This document shows positions 33,147 to 42,561 of a stretch of 64,000 bases of DNA, piece by piece. The translations under genes and the position numbers were made by a program. The stretch is from assembly GCF_031326345.1 (NCBI RefSeq), contig NZ_CP133671.1, positions 4,216,001-4,280,000 of the forward strand, written 5' to 3'. Below the pieces are notes generated by a model. That model searched no databases. It had not been told where the DNA came from and saw nothing but the letters and a program-made list of their open reading frames with translations. Each line of letters opens with the position of its first letter. The first letter of the stretch is position 1. The DNA is from Aureispira sp. CCB-E. GTDB taxonomy: Bacteria > Bacteroidota > Bacteroidia > Chitinophagales > Saprospiraceae.

Positions 33147-36023
33147 ATGCTATTAAAAATTCCCCCACTTTTATTGTCCCTTTTAATCAATACTTTTTTT
33201 TTCATTTCTGCTTATGGTCAAAACAACAATGGTCGACTAGATCAAATCGAAGAGCTAGGCACCAAACTATCGGTTCCGATTAGAGCTCCAGGAGACGTGC
33301 ATATTGCTACCGATTTATTTTTACCAATTACAAGTGATAGCTTGGTCATTAATACCAATATTTTAGGACAAAACATTAATTTAGAATTAATTCCAAAAGG
33401 AACACAAATTGTAGTATATCCCGAAATTATGGATAGCTCAGGAAATTGGATTCCTAATCCTAATCCATATCAACTTCCTATCGTTCTGACTAGAACACCT
33501 TATGGCAAAGATGGTTTGGGAGGCATTGGCAATATTATTCCCATTTTAGGCTATGCTTACGCCAATCAAGATGTACGAGGTAGAGGTGAATCCGAAGGCG
33601 TTTATCTGCCTCTTTATAGTGACAGTTGGCAAAAAGCTCCCTATCACAACTACAATCATTTATTAGACATTAGCAACTCTACAGATTCTACCAATGGTCG
33701 TTTCCATGAAGATGGCTGGACTGTTTATAAATACTTGTTGAACGACCTAAAAAAAGATTTTGATTTAGATGGAGATGGAATTGCCGAAACGAATGCTACT
33801 ATTTGTAATGGTACCATTGGACTCTTTGGCGCGTCAGCCTTTTCTATTCCTCATTTTCAACTGATGGCATCCAACTACATTGATCCTTCTCCCAATCTAC
33901 CAGGCTTAAAGGGCAATGTTGCTTTAATTGCTACAGGTGAACATTACAATACAACAGGCTACCATAATGGTGTTTTCAGACAAGGTCTAGTCAGTAAATG
34001 GCTAGAAAAAGAAATGGAATCTATAGAAGACTCTATTGGAACAGACAATTCACTATCCAATGCCTTGCATACCCCTTTTGATTTTGGCTTACCCACCAAA
34101 GCAGATGTTCTTTATGCAACTGTTGACCATTATACTGCATACAAATACCCGAACTCCTCCATTGCCAATGGCTACCCCAACTCTATTGGGCGGACTGAAA
34201 TGGACATTAGCTATGCTCCTGTGGATATAAATGGAAAAGGAGATCCTAACGGAACTTTTTCTAGATATACTAATATGAATGTTCCTACTTACCACTTAAC
34301 AGGTTGGTACGACTTATTTGTAGATGGGCAAATCAAAACTTGGAAAAATCTACGTACACACACCTCTACTCAACAAAAAATTGTCATTGGTCCTTGGGCA
34401 CATACCTCTCTTACGATGAATCAATCTGGCGACTTAGTTTATCCCAAACAAGCTGCTGATTTACTTGGTTTTGACGGCTCTGGACTGGATTTAGGAAATT
34501 TAGCAACAATAGACTTTAGTAAAATACTGGGAACAGAACCTATCGAGTTTATGCGTTACACACTTAGTAGCAATGGTTACCTCAAATTGGGCGACCCAGT
34601 GATTCGAATTCCTGAAAGTAACACATGGCAAGGCAATAATTTAAAAGTTAGAATTCCCTCTCAAAACTACGATTTGAGTCTTATCCAATTGCTCAATTTT
34701 ATTGCAGGGCAAGGAAGTTTGCCTGATATTCCTGTAGAAGCGCAACTCGGTATTTTACCAGCTGTTAATTTAAACATTCCATTTCCTAATGTAAGCGGCT
34801 TATTACCTAACTTGCCCTTTACTCTAAACCAACCCATTGCAGAACCCAAAGATATAGATTTTGATACCATTCCAGATGTTCGCTTCTACGTCATTGGTCC
34901 AACCGATAGTTTAGCAGGAAACGAGCGAGCTGGCAACTACTGGTATGCTGCCACAGAATTTCCTCTTAGTCAAGGCATTCATTATACTCCTTTTTATTTG
35001 CATCAAAATGGAACCATTGATGGTATTCGCCCCACCACAAATGAAGGAAGCACAACTTATATACACGACCCTAACCACCCTGTTTTAACAGTCGGGGGCG
35101 GTAATCTTTTCATCAAAAATCCTGACGGCAGAGATTCTCACGGGCAAATGAACTTGGCTGATTCTTCTGTTATCAACAGAACTTTAAATCATGCGGGAGT
35201 TATTCAGTTTGAAACAACTGTCTTGACGGATACTTTTTCTATGATTGGTATCCCTAAAGCCACTATATATGCCCAATCAGAGCCTCAATCTAGCGGTTCT
35301 GGCGAAACAGATACAGACTTTTTTATTAGAATTGTAGATGTTTATCCTGATGGCAAGGAGTATTTGGTCATTGAAGGGGCTGTAAATGCTCGGGCAAGAG
35401 CGTACGCTAAGTCAATTTATGATAACAACGAAAATCCTAATGCCCTATTCTCAAACATCCAAATCGGTCAAATTTATGCGTATCAATTTAATTTATTACC
35501 TATTGCCTACACATTCGGCAAACAGCACAAAATGAAAGTGTTGATTAGCAGCAGCAATTACCCTCGTTATATGGCAAACCCTAATATTCCTTTAGAAAAT
35601 GGTGATTTCTTTAGAAGAAGACCCAACGATGGTAAAACGTATACCTACCAAAATCAAACCTATAGTGCTAGAGTCGCTGACAACAGCATCCATTTTAGTG
35701 ATAGTTTGGCTTCTCGATTAGAATTGCCTATATATGGCAAAAATCCTTTTCCTGTTTCTGTTGACAAAATTGTATCGAACTCAGAAAATTTCTTACAATT
35801 AAGTCCCAATCCTAGCAAAGACTACTTACAACTTACATTATCCCAACAATGTGATGGTTTGATTTCGGTTTATGATAATCTTGGTCAATTAGTACTCCAA
35901 ACATCCATTCATTCCAAAATAAAACAATTAGACATTCGAGCCTTAGCTACTGGGGTTTACAGGGTTCAAATAACAGATCATGACACCCAACAAAAACGAA
36001 TTGGCAGTTTTGTAAAACGCTAA
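33147..36023 (+). CDS. S15/CocE-type serine peptidase or esterase with T9SS sorting domain
   Basis: A secreted enzyme of 958 residues. Signal peptide 1-24 (cleavage after AYGQ). The alpha/beta-hydrolase core of the X-Pro dipeptidyl-peptidase/CocE family shows LTRTPYGKD, ANQDVRGRGES, nucleophile GLFGASAFS (Ser230), the acid within GWYDLFVDGQ, and GPWAHTS with the catalytic His. The jelly-roll C-domain (PepX_C) includes IFFIRIVDVYPDGKEY-like strands at about residue 730. Residues 880-958 form a type IX secretion sorting domain (LQLSPNPSKDYLQLTL, GVYRVQI), so it should cross the outer membrane by T9SS. The usual G-x-S-Y-x-G around the nucleophile is GASAFS here, so the Tyr oxyanion residue is missing. 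A roughly 130-residue insertion sits between the Asp region and the C-domain. Confidence 0.88.
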   Translation: MLLKIPPLLLSLLINTFFFISAYGQNNNGRLDQIEELGTKLSVPIRAPGDVHIATDLFLPITSDSLVINTNILGQNINLELIPKGTQIVVYPEIMDSSGNWIPNPNPYQLPIVLTRTPYGKDGLGGIGNIIPILGYAYANQDVRGRGESEGVYLPLYSDSWQKAPYHNYNHLLDISNSTDSTNGRFHEDGWTVYKYLLNDLKKDFDLDGDGIAETNATICNGTIGLFGASAFSIPHFQLMASNYIDPSPNLPGLKGNVALIATGEHYNTTGYHNGVFRQGLVSKWLEKEMESIEDSIGTDNSLSNALHTPFDFGLPTKADVLYATVDHYTAYKYPNSSIANGYPNSIGRTEMDISYAPVDINGKGDPNGTFSRYTNMNVPTYHLTGWYDLFVDGQIKTWKNLRTHTSTQQKIVIGPWAHTSLTMNQSGDLVYPKQAADLLGFDGSGLDLGNLATIDFSKILGTEPIEFMRYTLSSNGYLKLGDPVIRIPESNTWQGNNLKVRIPSQNYDLSLIQLLNFIAGQGSLPDIPVEAQLGILPAVNLNIPFPNVSGLLPNLPFTLNQPIAEPKDIDFDTIPDVRFYVIGPTDSLAGNERAGNYWYAATEFPLSQGIHYTPFYLHQNGTIDGIRPTTNEGSTTYIHDPNHPVLTVGGGNLFIKNPDGRDSHGQMNLADSSVINRTLNHAGVIQFETTVLTDTFSMIGIPKATIYAQSEPQSSGSGETDTDFFIRIVDVYPDGKEYLVIEGAVNARARAYAKSIYDNNENPNALFSNIQIGQIYAYQFNLLPIAYTFGKQHKMKVLISSSNYPRYMANPNIPLENGDFFRRRPNDGKTYTYQNQTYSARVADNSIHFSDSLASRLELPIYGKNPFPVSVDKIVSNSENFLQLSPNPSKDYLQLTLSQQCDGLISVYDNLGQLVLQTSIHSKIKQLDIRALATGVYRVQITDHDTQQKRIGSFVKR

Positions 36024-36056
36024 TTTCAAACAACTTCCAAGTTAGAATACTTTAAT

Positions 36057-36091
36057 AAAAACGACTTCCTGTAGATCACGAAGTCGTTTTT
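36057..36091. terminator. Bidirectional terminator between the S15 peptidase and ADP-ribosylglycohydrolase genes
   Basis: AAAAACGACTT (36057-36067) pairs exactly with AAGTCGTTTTT (36081-36091), loop of 13 bases, A and T tracts on both sides. Serves both convergent genes. Confidence 0.85.
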
Positions 36092-36092
36092 G

Positions 36093-37025
36093 CTATTCAT
36101 TTTGACCGTTCCAAAAAATACTAGTCTCAAAATCCTCCACTGCACACACCCACTTTTTAGGAATATTTTCTTCTTTTGAGGATAAAATGGTAATACTTCC
36201 TACAATTGCCCCTATGGTATCTCGATCTCCCAAAATAGAAACAGCCTTCCACAAAGCATTCTCAAAATGCTCTAAATTATGTGCAGCACACCAAATTGTA
36301 AAAGGAACCGTATCTTGCGTCATAATCTTGCTGCCATTACCTAATATAGTTTTTACCGTATCTATATGATAAGAATAAGGCACGGATAAACTTTTCTTAA
36401 TTTTGGAGCGCGTGTCTGTATCAGGCAAATGAGCTAGAATCTGGTTTATAAATTCATGGGGATTTAAGGATATTTGATGCAACTTGATTTGAGTTGCTAA
36501 AGCAGCTCCTAACGCTACAGCTAATGCTCCTGCTTTTGCTTCTATGTTAGCATGCGTGACTTTTGATGCATCAAAAGTTAGCATTTTTATCTTCTCAAAG
36601 TCATCATAGTAGTAAGCACCAATTGGAGCTACACGCATAGCTGCTCCATTTCCCATAGACCCCATTCCATCAAATACAGCCGTTGTGATTTTACGCCAAT
36701 CTCCCCCTTCGCCTACTTCTCGTAAAATTCGCCTAGCGGTAGCTCCATATCCTCGATTTGGATCTTTATCATGATTTTCTACAAACAACTGAATCAACTC
36801 GTTGGGTACAATCGATTCGTGCCGTTTCAACTGCTCAACAATAGCAATTGCCATTACGGTATCATCAGTAAACTCCCAAGTTGTTGTCGGAATTTCTCGT
36901 TGCGCTATTTTAGATAATACAAACGCCCTTTCACCAAAAAAGCTTTCACCAAAAAAGCTTTCACCAAAAGCATCTCCAATCGAAAGTCCTTTTAAGGATT
37001 TTTTTGCCAACTTTAAACGATTCAT
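36093..37025 (-). CDS. ADP-ribosylglycohydrolase family protein
   Basis: An all-helical dimagnesium hydrolase of 310 residues that removes ADP-ribose from proteins or related substrates (DraG/ARH superfamily). Metal ligands are seen in FTDDTVMA and DRDTIGAIVGSI; GSMGNGAAMR and GATARRI are family motifs. Near the N-terminus a short repeat GESFFGESFFGER (residues 18-30) comes from a 15-bp tandem duplication (36928-36970). The gene ends 2 bp after the terminator, is convergent with the S15 peptidase gene and has no obvious partner such as an ADP-ribosyltransferase. Substrate not known. Confidence 0.88.
   Translation of the reverse strand: MNRLKLAKKSLKGLSIGDAFGESFFGESFFGERAFVLSKIAQREIPTTTWEFTDDTVMAIAIVEQLKRHESIVPNELIQLFVENHDKDPNRGYGATARRILREVGEGGDWRKITTAVFDGMGSMGNGAAMRVAPIGAYYYDDFEKIKMLTFDASKVTHANIEAKAGALAVALGAALATQIKLHQISLNPHEFINQILAHLPDTDTRSKIKKSLSVPYSYHIDTVKTILGNGSKIMTQDTVPFTIWCAAHNLEHFENALWKAVSILGDRDTIGAIVGSITILSSKEENIPKKWVCAVEDFETSIFWNGQNE
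36928..36970 (-). repeat. 15-bp tandem repeat inside the ADP-ribosylglycohydrolase gene
   Basis: CTTTCACCAAAAAAG at 36928-36942 is repeated exactly at 36943-36957, with a third shortened copy at 36958-36970. Each exact copy adds five residues (GESFF-type) without changing frame. Confidence 0.9.
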
Positions 37026-37066
37026 CCTTGTTATTTTATTTTTTATGGTTCTCCCCAGCCTCGTTG

Positions 37067-37115
37067 CTTCGTGGCTTTTTTAGTTTTTTACAAAAAAGCT
37101 AAAAAAGCCACGAAG
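37067..37115. repeat. Long perfect hairpin related to the dispersed repeat modules
   Basis: CTTCGTGGCTTTTTTAG (37067-37083) is exactly complementary to CTAAAAAAGCCACGAAG (37099-37115); the intervening TTTTTTACAAAAAAG extends the stem after a G-U-type position. It lies upstream of the ADP-ribosylglycohydrolase start. The left arm resembles the TACTTCGTGG start of repeat copy 6. Confidence 0.7.
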
Positions 37116-37199
37116 TACTACAGCCTATAATTCTCATTAAATTATTACAACAATAACCATAGTACAAATCGTTCACGAATCCCAATCAATTATTTATCT

Positions 37200-37790
37200 T
37201 TAGGTATTTTCAAACCCCAACGATTTCATAATAGTGTTGATAAACCCTGATTTAGCTTGAGCATAATCATTTTCCGATTCCCAGTTCAAAGCCCCTAAAT
37301 GCAGTTTCAATGCTTCGTAGGCTTGTCTATCTTCAACCTGCTTTCTCAAATGATTTCTAAAGGCTATGTGCCGTGCATAAAAATTAGTGTCTTCATGTAC
37401 TATATGGACATGAAACACTCGATCATAAGTTTGACGCAAGGGCATCCTATCTTCAGTACCGATCTCTTTTTGAGACCATTTTTGTAAAGGGTTCTTTGAT
37501 TTAATCTTAATAAAAAAACGACGAAATGGCATAATTCCATTATATTTGGAGACATATATATACCCCAATTTCTTAAAAACAGGAATGCAATCATCTAGTG
37601 TTGCCTCTTTGGCTAAACCTAATAAAATATCTATCGTTGGCTTAGCAGACAACTCAGGAACAGAAGTACTTCCAATGTGGGCTATTTTAGACGATATATT
37701 TGCTACCTTTAAAGCTCTTAGTATCCTTTGTTCTTCTTTTTGGTAAATTAATTTCCAATAAGGATTATGGGGAACGATTTCGATTTGCAT
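37200..37790 (-). CDS. GrpB family (nucleotidyltransferase-fold) protein
   Basis: A 196-residue member of the GrpB/UPF0157 family, which has a nucleotidyltransferase fold but no settled function. The hallmark HIGSTSVPELSAKPTIDILLG (about residues 40-60) contains the G-S and acidic residues of the active-site region; VPHNPYWKLIYQKEEQRI is the family's start. The C-terminus (RKQVEDRQAYEALKLHLG) is the usual helical end. Single gene; no partner. Confidence 0.88.
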   Translation of the reverse strand: MQIEIVPHNPYWKLIYQKEEQRILRALKVANISSKIAHIGSTSVPELSAKPTIDILLGLAKEATLDDCIPVFKKLGYIYVSKYNGIMPFRRFFIKIKSKNPLQKWSQKEIGTEDRMPLRQTYDRVFHVHIVHEDTNFYARHIAFRNHLRKQVEDRQAYEALKLHLGALNWESENDYAQAKSGFINTIMKSLGFENT

Positions 37791-37898
37791 TTGTTAATTT
37801 AAAATGAGTAATCCTCAAAAATAATAAATACCATACAGTAGCAGCATCGCTACAACCATCTTATTCTTTAATATTATTTTTTTGACCACTGACTTAGA

Positions 37899-38672
37899 AT
37901 GATAAACAGTAAAACTATCTTTTTTAATTTATTCTTGTTATGTTTCTTCATAACACTTAAAAGTAAAGCTAGTTTTATAAATTCCCAAACAATGCCAGTA
38001 CAAGAGAAAAAAACAACGGTCTATCTATTATCTGGATTGGGCTTAAACCCAAATGTTTTTAAACATTTAACAATTCATTCAGATGACATTCATCATCTCA
38101 AATGGTTAGAACCAAAAAAGAAAGAATCATTAGAGTCCTATGCTTTGAGAATGTCAGAAGGCATCCAGCTTAAAGGAGACAACAAACTTGTCTTAATTGG
38201 ACATTCCTTCGGAGGTGTGTTGATGCAAGAAATTTCAAAAATTATAACAACAGATCAAATTATTTTGATTTCAAGTATTAAAGCAAAAAAAGAAAAAGAT
38301 GCAGGAATGAATTTTTGGATGCGTACTTTTCCTCTACACCAATTAGTAACTCAAAAAATGGTCGTTAACAGCTTCAAATCTTGGGGCAAAAAACATGGTT
38401 ACCAAAGTCAAGAGGCACAAGCTATGTTTCTCCATGCAGCACAGCAACACAGTAGTTATTATTTCCGCTGGGCAACTTCCCAAATTATCGCTTGGGAATC
38501 AAAAGATATAACCACCCCAATTGCTCATATTCACGGCACAAAAGACAAAACTTTTGCCTTCAAACGCATTCAACCACCCCTTATAGCAATCGAAGGGGGT
38601 AGTCATTTGATGGTTTTTAACAAAGCTGCTGAAGTAAGTCAACACATCAATCATATTCTTGATAAGATGTAA
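37899..38672 (+). CDS. Alpha/beta hydrolase, exported
   Basis: A 257-residue hydrolase. A hydrophobic N-terminus (IFFNLFLLCFFITLKSKA) looks like a signal peptide. The core has VYLLSGLGLNPNVF (oxyanion strand), the nucleophile elbow IGHSFGG, a possible acid in HGTKDKTF, and a His in EGGSHLMV, in the right order for a catalytic triad. The HGTKDKTF...GGSHLMVFNKA pattern is common to lipase-like proteins of Bacteroidota. Single gene. Substrate unknown. Confidence 0.78.
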   Translation: MINSKTIFFNLFLLCFFITLKSKASFINSQTMPVQEKKTTVYLLSGLGLNPNVFKHLTIHSDDIHHLKWLEPKKKESLESYALRMSEGIQLKGDNKLVLIGHSFGGVLMQEISKIITTDQIILISSIKAKKEKDAGMNFWMRTFPLHQLVTQKMVVNSFKSWGKKHGYQSQEAQAMFLHAAQQHSSYYFRWATSQIIAWESKDITTPIAHIHGTKDKTFAFKRIQPPLIAIEGGSHLMVFNKAAEVSQHINHILDKM

Positions 38673-38708
38673 TATTCTCAGTAACTCTAACGATAAACAG
38701 AATTATAT

Positions 38709-39461
38709 TTAATAGCTTCTAAATGCCCCATTTTTCCAAAACAATTGATGGTGCAATCCTTTTTCTCTTGCTCCCGTTTTAAAATTAAATGTAGGCTGGT
38801 AATAATGTATTTGCTTTCTGCGAGCATTGTAAGTTAATTCGACGGGATATTGAGTGGACCCCTCGACACTCCAGTAAGATGTTTTACTATCAAAGCAATG
38901 AGCACATTCTAAGAGTTGATTGTGTTCAAGAGAAAAAATGCGAAGTGTCGTGTGTTCTTGCCCAACGCCATGGCTGCCTTTTCCCAAGAAGAGATAATAC
39001 AAATCATTAGAAGGGGTATCTAACAAATAAATTTCTTGAATAAAAACATCCTTATAATCTCTCTCCCTTTCCTTTCCATCGGACAAAACATGGAAATAAG
39101 ACTCATTTCGAGCTCCTCTAAACTGAGCAATGGAACAGACTGTTCTGCCATTACCTAAACAGAATGCATCCCAACTAAAAACACGAATTCTCTTATCGGG
39201 AGATTCGACTATTTTGATCAACTGTTTTAATCGCAAAAAAGGATAATAATAACTCCCTTCTTGCAACAAAACATGCATCAATTGACTTTTTAGTTTCTCA
39301 CTAAAAATTTGTTGACGCTCTGGGTTTTGTTCTAAGTTCGCCTTTTTTAGAATTCTATAAGTATCTAAAATTTGCTGCTCAACTTGTCCAAAATCTATTT
39401 GTGCCTGCAAATCAAGTATTGCAAACAATATTACAATTAGTACAAAACCTATTCGATTCAT
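38709..39461 (-). CDS. Exported protein of unknown function
   Basis: A 250-residue protein with a signal peptide (1-20, cleavage after LQAQ). I do not recognise a domain. The middle has short strands with paired aromatics (FSWDAFCLGNGRTVCSIAQF, YHVLSDG-like, DLYYLFLGKGSHGVGQEHTTL), and the end (ELTYNARRKQIHYYQPTF) is beta-rich. It begins 12 bp after the stop of the glutamate-synthase-like gene on the same strand, so the two are likely co-transcribed, but no functional link is apparent. No membrane segment after the signal. Confidence 0.6.
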   Translation of the reverse strand: MNRIGFVLIVILFAILDLQAQIDFGQVEQQILDTYRILKKANLEQNPERQQIFSEKLKSQLMHVLLQEGSYYYPFLRLKQLIKIVESPDKRIRVFSWDAFCLGNGRTVCSIAQFRGARNESYFHVLSDGKERERDYKDVFIQEIYLLDTPSNDLYYLFLGKGSHGVGQEHTTLRIFSLEHNQLLECAHCFDSKTSYWSVEGSTQYPVELTYNARRKQIHYYQPTFNFKTGAREKGLHHQLFWKNGAFRSY

Positions 39462-39473
39462 ATTATTAACCTC

Positions 39474-41081
39474 TTATTCGTCCTCTTCTGTATCTCCTAA
39501 TAACATCAACATCTCTCGTTTAAACAAATCAGGAATTTCCTCTGTATTCAAACAACAACCAACAGGGATATTGGGATACAATTGATCGTATCGGCGAACC
39601 AAACCAACGGTTGTTCGTCTAAATATATGCTTACGTTTGATTTTTGCTGGTTCTGCAATGCCCGCAGCAGCCATCATATCCACAAAAGCGTACAATGTTT
39701 TTTTATGGAAATGATAAACACGTTCACTCTTATCATCAACATGCAAACCTTTCATTAACTCTTTGTCTTGCGTAGCGACACCAGTAGGACACTGATTCGA
39801 ATGGCACTCCAATGCTTGGATACATCCCACCGCCATCATCATAGCTCGAGCACTGTAACAAGCATCTGCTCCCATTGCCAATACTTTGACCATGTCAAAT
39901 GCTGAAGTAATTCTACCAGCAGCGATAACTCTAATGTCTTTTTTTAGATTAAAGCCTCTCAATGTATCAATGGCAAATGACAATCCTTCTTTCATAGGCA
40001 TTCCCAAAGAGTCAGAAAACTCGACAGGAGCAGCTCCTGTTCCTCCTTCGCCTCCATCAATGGTAATAAAATCGGGATAAATATTAGTCTTTATCATCGC
40101 TTTGCACATATCATAAAACTCTTGTTCGCTTCCTATGCAAAGTTTAAAACCAACGGGCTTCCCTCCTGATAAATCTCTCAATTTTTTGATAAAATGCATC
40201 AACCCTTCAGGGCTGCTAAAAGCTTTGTGGTAAGCTGGCGAAATAACATCTTGATGAGGCTCTACACCACGAATTTTTGCAATTTCTTTTGAGTTTTTAA
40301 TAGCAGGCAAGATACCACCTTTTCCAGGCTTTGCTCCTTGAGATAGTTTTAGTTCTATCATTTTGATAGATTCGTAGGCAACCGTTTTTTTATACTTTTC
40401 GGCATCAAAAGAACCATCTTCGGCACGAGCACCAAAGTACCCTGTTCCTAACTGCCATATCAAGTCGCCACCTTGCTTGTGATAAGGGCTAACTCCGCCT
40501 TCTCCTGTATTGTGTGCAAATCCACCTTTTTTAGCTCCTTTGTTCATTGCCATTACAGCATTAGCACTCAAAGAACCATAACTCATAGCAGAAATATTGT
40601 ACAAACTTAAATCGTAGGGATGTTGACAATCGGTCCCTCCTACTCGAACTTTAGGATGTCGATTCATTTTGGAGGGATCCAACGGGTAAGCTGAATGCAC
40701 CATCCATTCGTACCCTTCTTCGTAAACATCAATCTGAGTTCCAAAAGGTACGTTCTCATTGACCTCCTTGGCACGTTGATAAACTAAAGAACGGCGACGG
40801 CGACTAAATGGCTTTCCATTTAAATCATTTTCTACAAAGTATTGTTGTATAGCTGGTCGAAAGGATTCCATTACATACCTCAAACGTCCTAATATAGGGT
40901 AATTTCGTCGAATAGCATGTTCTTTCTGAAAAACATCATACAAGCCCATTAGTATAAGTGGTGCAAGTACGGCGAATGCCCATAAAGCTTTTGGTGTGTA
41001 AAATTGTGCCAACAATAGGACCATCGCAATGGATAAGATCGAAACAACATAGAATTTCAGACGCAGGTTTGGTATTGTCAT
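39474..41081 (-). CDS. FMN-binding glutamate synthase family protein with N-terminal membrane anchor
   Basis: A stand-alone copy of the FMN/iron-sulfur domain of glutamate synthase (GltB C-terminal TIM barrel), about 535 residues. The N-terminus has one or two transmembrane helices (FYVVSILSIAMVLLLAQFY, LWAFAVLAPLILMGLYD). The barrel shows NISAMSYGSLSANAVMAMN, GAKPGKGG, DGGEGGTGAAP and IAAGRITSAFDMVKVLAMGAD, and the 3Fe-4S cluster motif C-x5-C-type in ECHSNQCPTGVATQ. It lacks the glutaminase and the NADPH small subunit, as is usual for this archaeal-type family, whose reaction is uncertain. The open frame extends to 41108, but the Met at 41081 (MTIPNLRLKFYVV) fits better. The gene downstream begins 12 bp later. 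Confidence 0.88.
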   Translation of the reverse strand: MTIPNLRLKFYVVSILSIAMVLLLAQFYTPKALWAFAVLAPLILMGLYDVFQKEHAIRRNYPILGRLRYVMESFRPAIQQYFVENDLNGKPFSRRRRSLVYQRAKEVNENVPFGTQIDVYEEGYEWMVHSAYPLDPSKMNRHPKVRVGGTDCQHPYDLSLYNISAMSYGSLSANAVMAMNKGAKKGGFAHNTGEGGVSPYHKQGGDLIWQLGTGYFGARAEDGSFDAEKYKKTVAYESIKMIELKLSQGAKPGKGGILPAIKNSKEIAKIRGVEPHQDVISPAYHKAFSSPEGLMHFIKKLRDLSGGKPVGFKLCIGSEQEFYDMCKAMIKTNIYPDFITIDGGEGGTGAAPVEFSDSLGMPMKEGLSFAIDTLRGFNLKKDIRVIAAGRITSAFDMVKVLAMGADACYSARAMMMAVGCIQALECHSNQCPTGVATQDKELMKGLHVDDKSERVYHFHKKTLYAFVDMMAAAGIAEPAKIKRKHIFRRTTVGLVRRYDQLYPNIPVGCCLNTEEIPDLFKREMLMLLGDTEEDE

Positions 41082-41332
41082 TGAGGATTTTTTTAGTAAA
41101 ATAGTCACACTCGTATAACTGCAAAAACAGAAAACAGTTTAAATTAATAAAAAAATCTGATTTTTTGACAATGGATTGAATGAAATCCTAGAGCAGTGGC
41201 TTTTGTGGTTGTGTATAACCATAATATAACTTGCTTCCCCTTCTAGCAGTCTTAAAAGGAACTTTCTAATGACACCAAACGGTTTATTAAATAATCATTT
41301 CTAACACTATTCATTTTTAAACCTAACCCTTC

Positions 41333-42559
41333 ATGAAAAAAAACACTCTTTCAGAACTTAGAATAACAAAGAAACATATCATAAGTGTTATGGTTATGCC
41401 CAGCATCATCTTTAGTTTTTTATTTTATCATGGTTTTATAAATCCAACCAAAGATGATAGTAACGACACCTTGTTTATCTATTCTATAATGATAATCTTA
41501 ATTTTATGGGCTATCACTTATATTTGGAATGCCTTAAAATATAAATTAACTGTCACCGACCAATTTATTCATTTAAAAAGTCTATTCACAGATAAAAAAA
41601 TATTAGCTGCAAGTGTAGACAACTATAAAACAGATCAGTATGGTTTGCATATTTACATAAAGAACTACTCTGAATCTCCTTGTATTTCAATAACTGCTAA
41701 TTTAGATAATTCTGAAATACTATATACATGGTTGGCGTATTATTCTAAAAACCTCGAAACAGAAACTTATGTAAGAGCTTATGAAGATGAATTAAAAGAA
41801 ATTTTGAGTGATAATAAATATGGAAAAAATAAAATAGAAAAAGAAGAGAATATAGCTTCTGTCAATCACTTTGTGAAAATACTAAATAGGTTTGCATTTA
41901 TTTTATTCATATTGATCTTTGTAGGTAGTCTAAATCTATTCCCCATCCCCTATATTCTGCTAGATATAAGCATTTTTTTAACCATTTTAATTCCTATCAT
42001 ATTAGTGTACTTCTCTCTGAGATACCAAGGCTTTTTCAGTTTAGATGAAGAACAAAATAAAATATCTCATTTCCCAAGCATATTTGAATCATTAATCAAT
42101 CCAAATATATCGCTCAGCACCTACTGGCTTTTGACTGGTTTTTATATCTTTGACATTTCTACTATTTGGACATATGCTTTAGTGATAAGCTTACTTATCA
42201 CCTTTCCTATATTTTATTCTGCAAGAGATGTTTCGTTTAAAAAGATTGGTGATTACTTTGGTGCATCATTGGCTGTTATTCTCATGCTAGGATATGGGTA
42301 TGGAACCATAGCTTATCTAAATTTTTATTTTGATAAATCTGAAGCTCAAATATACCCTGTTGAAATATTAAATAAAAGATCAGGGAAAAACAATGACAGT
42401 GCAAAGCATATAACATTGGCTCCGTGGTCCACCTACAACAAACCTCAAGAAGTAGAGGTTCTTCAATCTTTTTTTCATAAAATAGAAAAAGGAGATAAAG
42501 TAAATATTTACCTAAAGGAAGGCTATCTTGGGATTAAATATTATAGTATCAATACTTAG
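41333..42559 (+). CDS. Multi-pass membrane protein of unknown function
   Basis: A 408-residue protein with about eight to nine hydrophobic helices in three groups (VMPSIIFSFLFYHGF and IYSIMIILILWAITYIW at the start; FAFILFILIFVGSL, LLDISIFLTILIPIILVYFSL in the middle; IWTYALVISLLITFPIF, ASLAVILMLGYGYGTIAYLN toward the end). Between helices 2 and 3 lies a soluble stretch of about 120 residues (KYKLTVTDQFIHLKSLFTDKK) with a pleckstrin-like strand pattern of the type called bacterial PH; this is only suggestive. The C-terminal 60 residues are soluble again. No family recognised. It ends 2 bp before the end of the convergent lipoprotein gene. Base composition is like its neighbours. Confidence 0.6.
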   Translation: MKKNTLSELRITKKHIISVMVMPSIIFSFLFYHGFINPTKDDSNDTLFIYSIMIILILWAITYIWNALKYKLTVTDQFIHLKSLFTDKKILAASVDNYKTDQYGLHIYIKNYSESPCISITANLDNSEILYTWLAYYSKNLETETYVRAYEDELKEILSDNKYGKNKIEKEENIASVNHFVKILNRFAFILFILIFVGSLNLFPIPYILLDISIFLTILIPIILVYFSLRYQGFFSLDEEQNKISHFPSIFESLINPNISLSTYWLLTGFYIFDISTIWTYALVISLLITFPIFYSARDVSFKKIGDYFGASLAVILMLGYGYGTIAYLNFYFDKSEAQIYPVEILNKRSGKNNDSAKHITLAPWSTYNKPQEVEVLQSFFHKIEKGDKVNIYLKEGYLGIKYYSINT

Positions 42560-42561
42560 TT

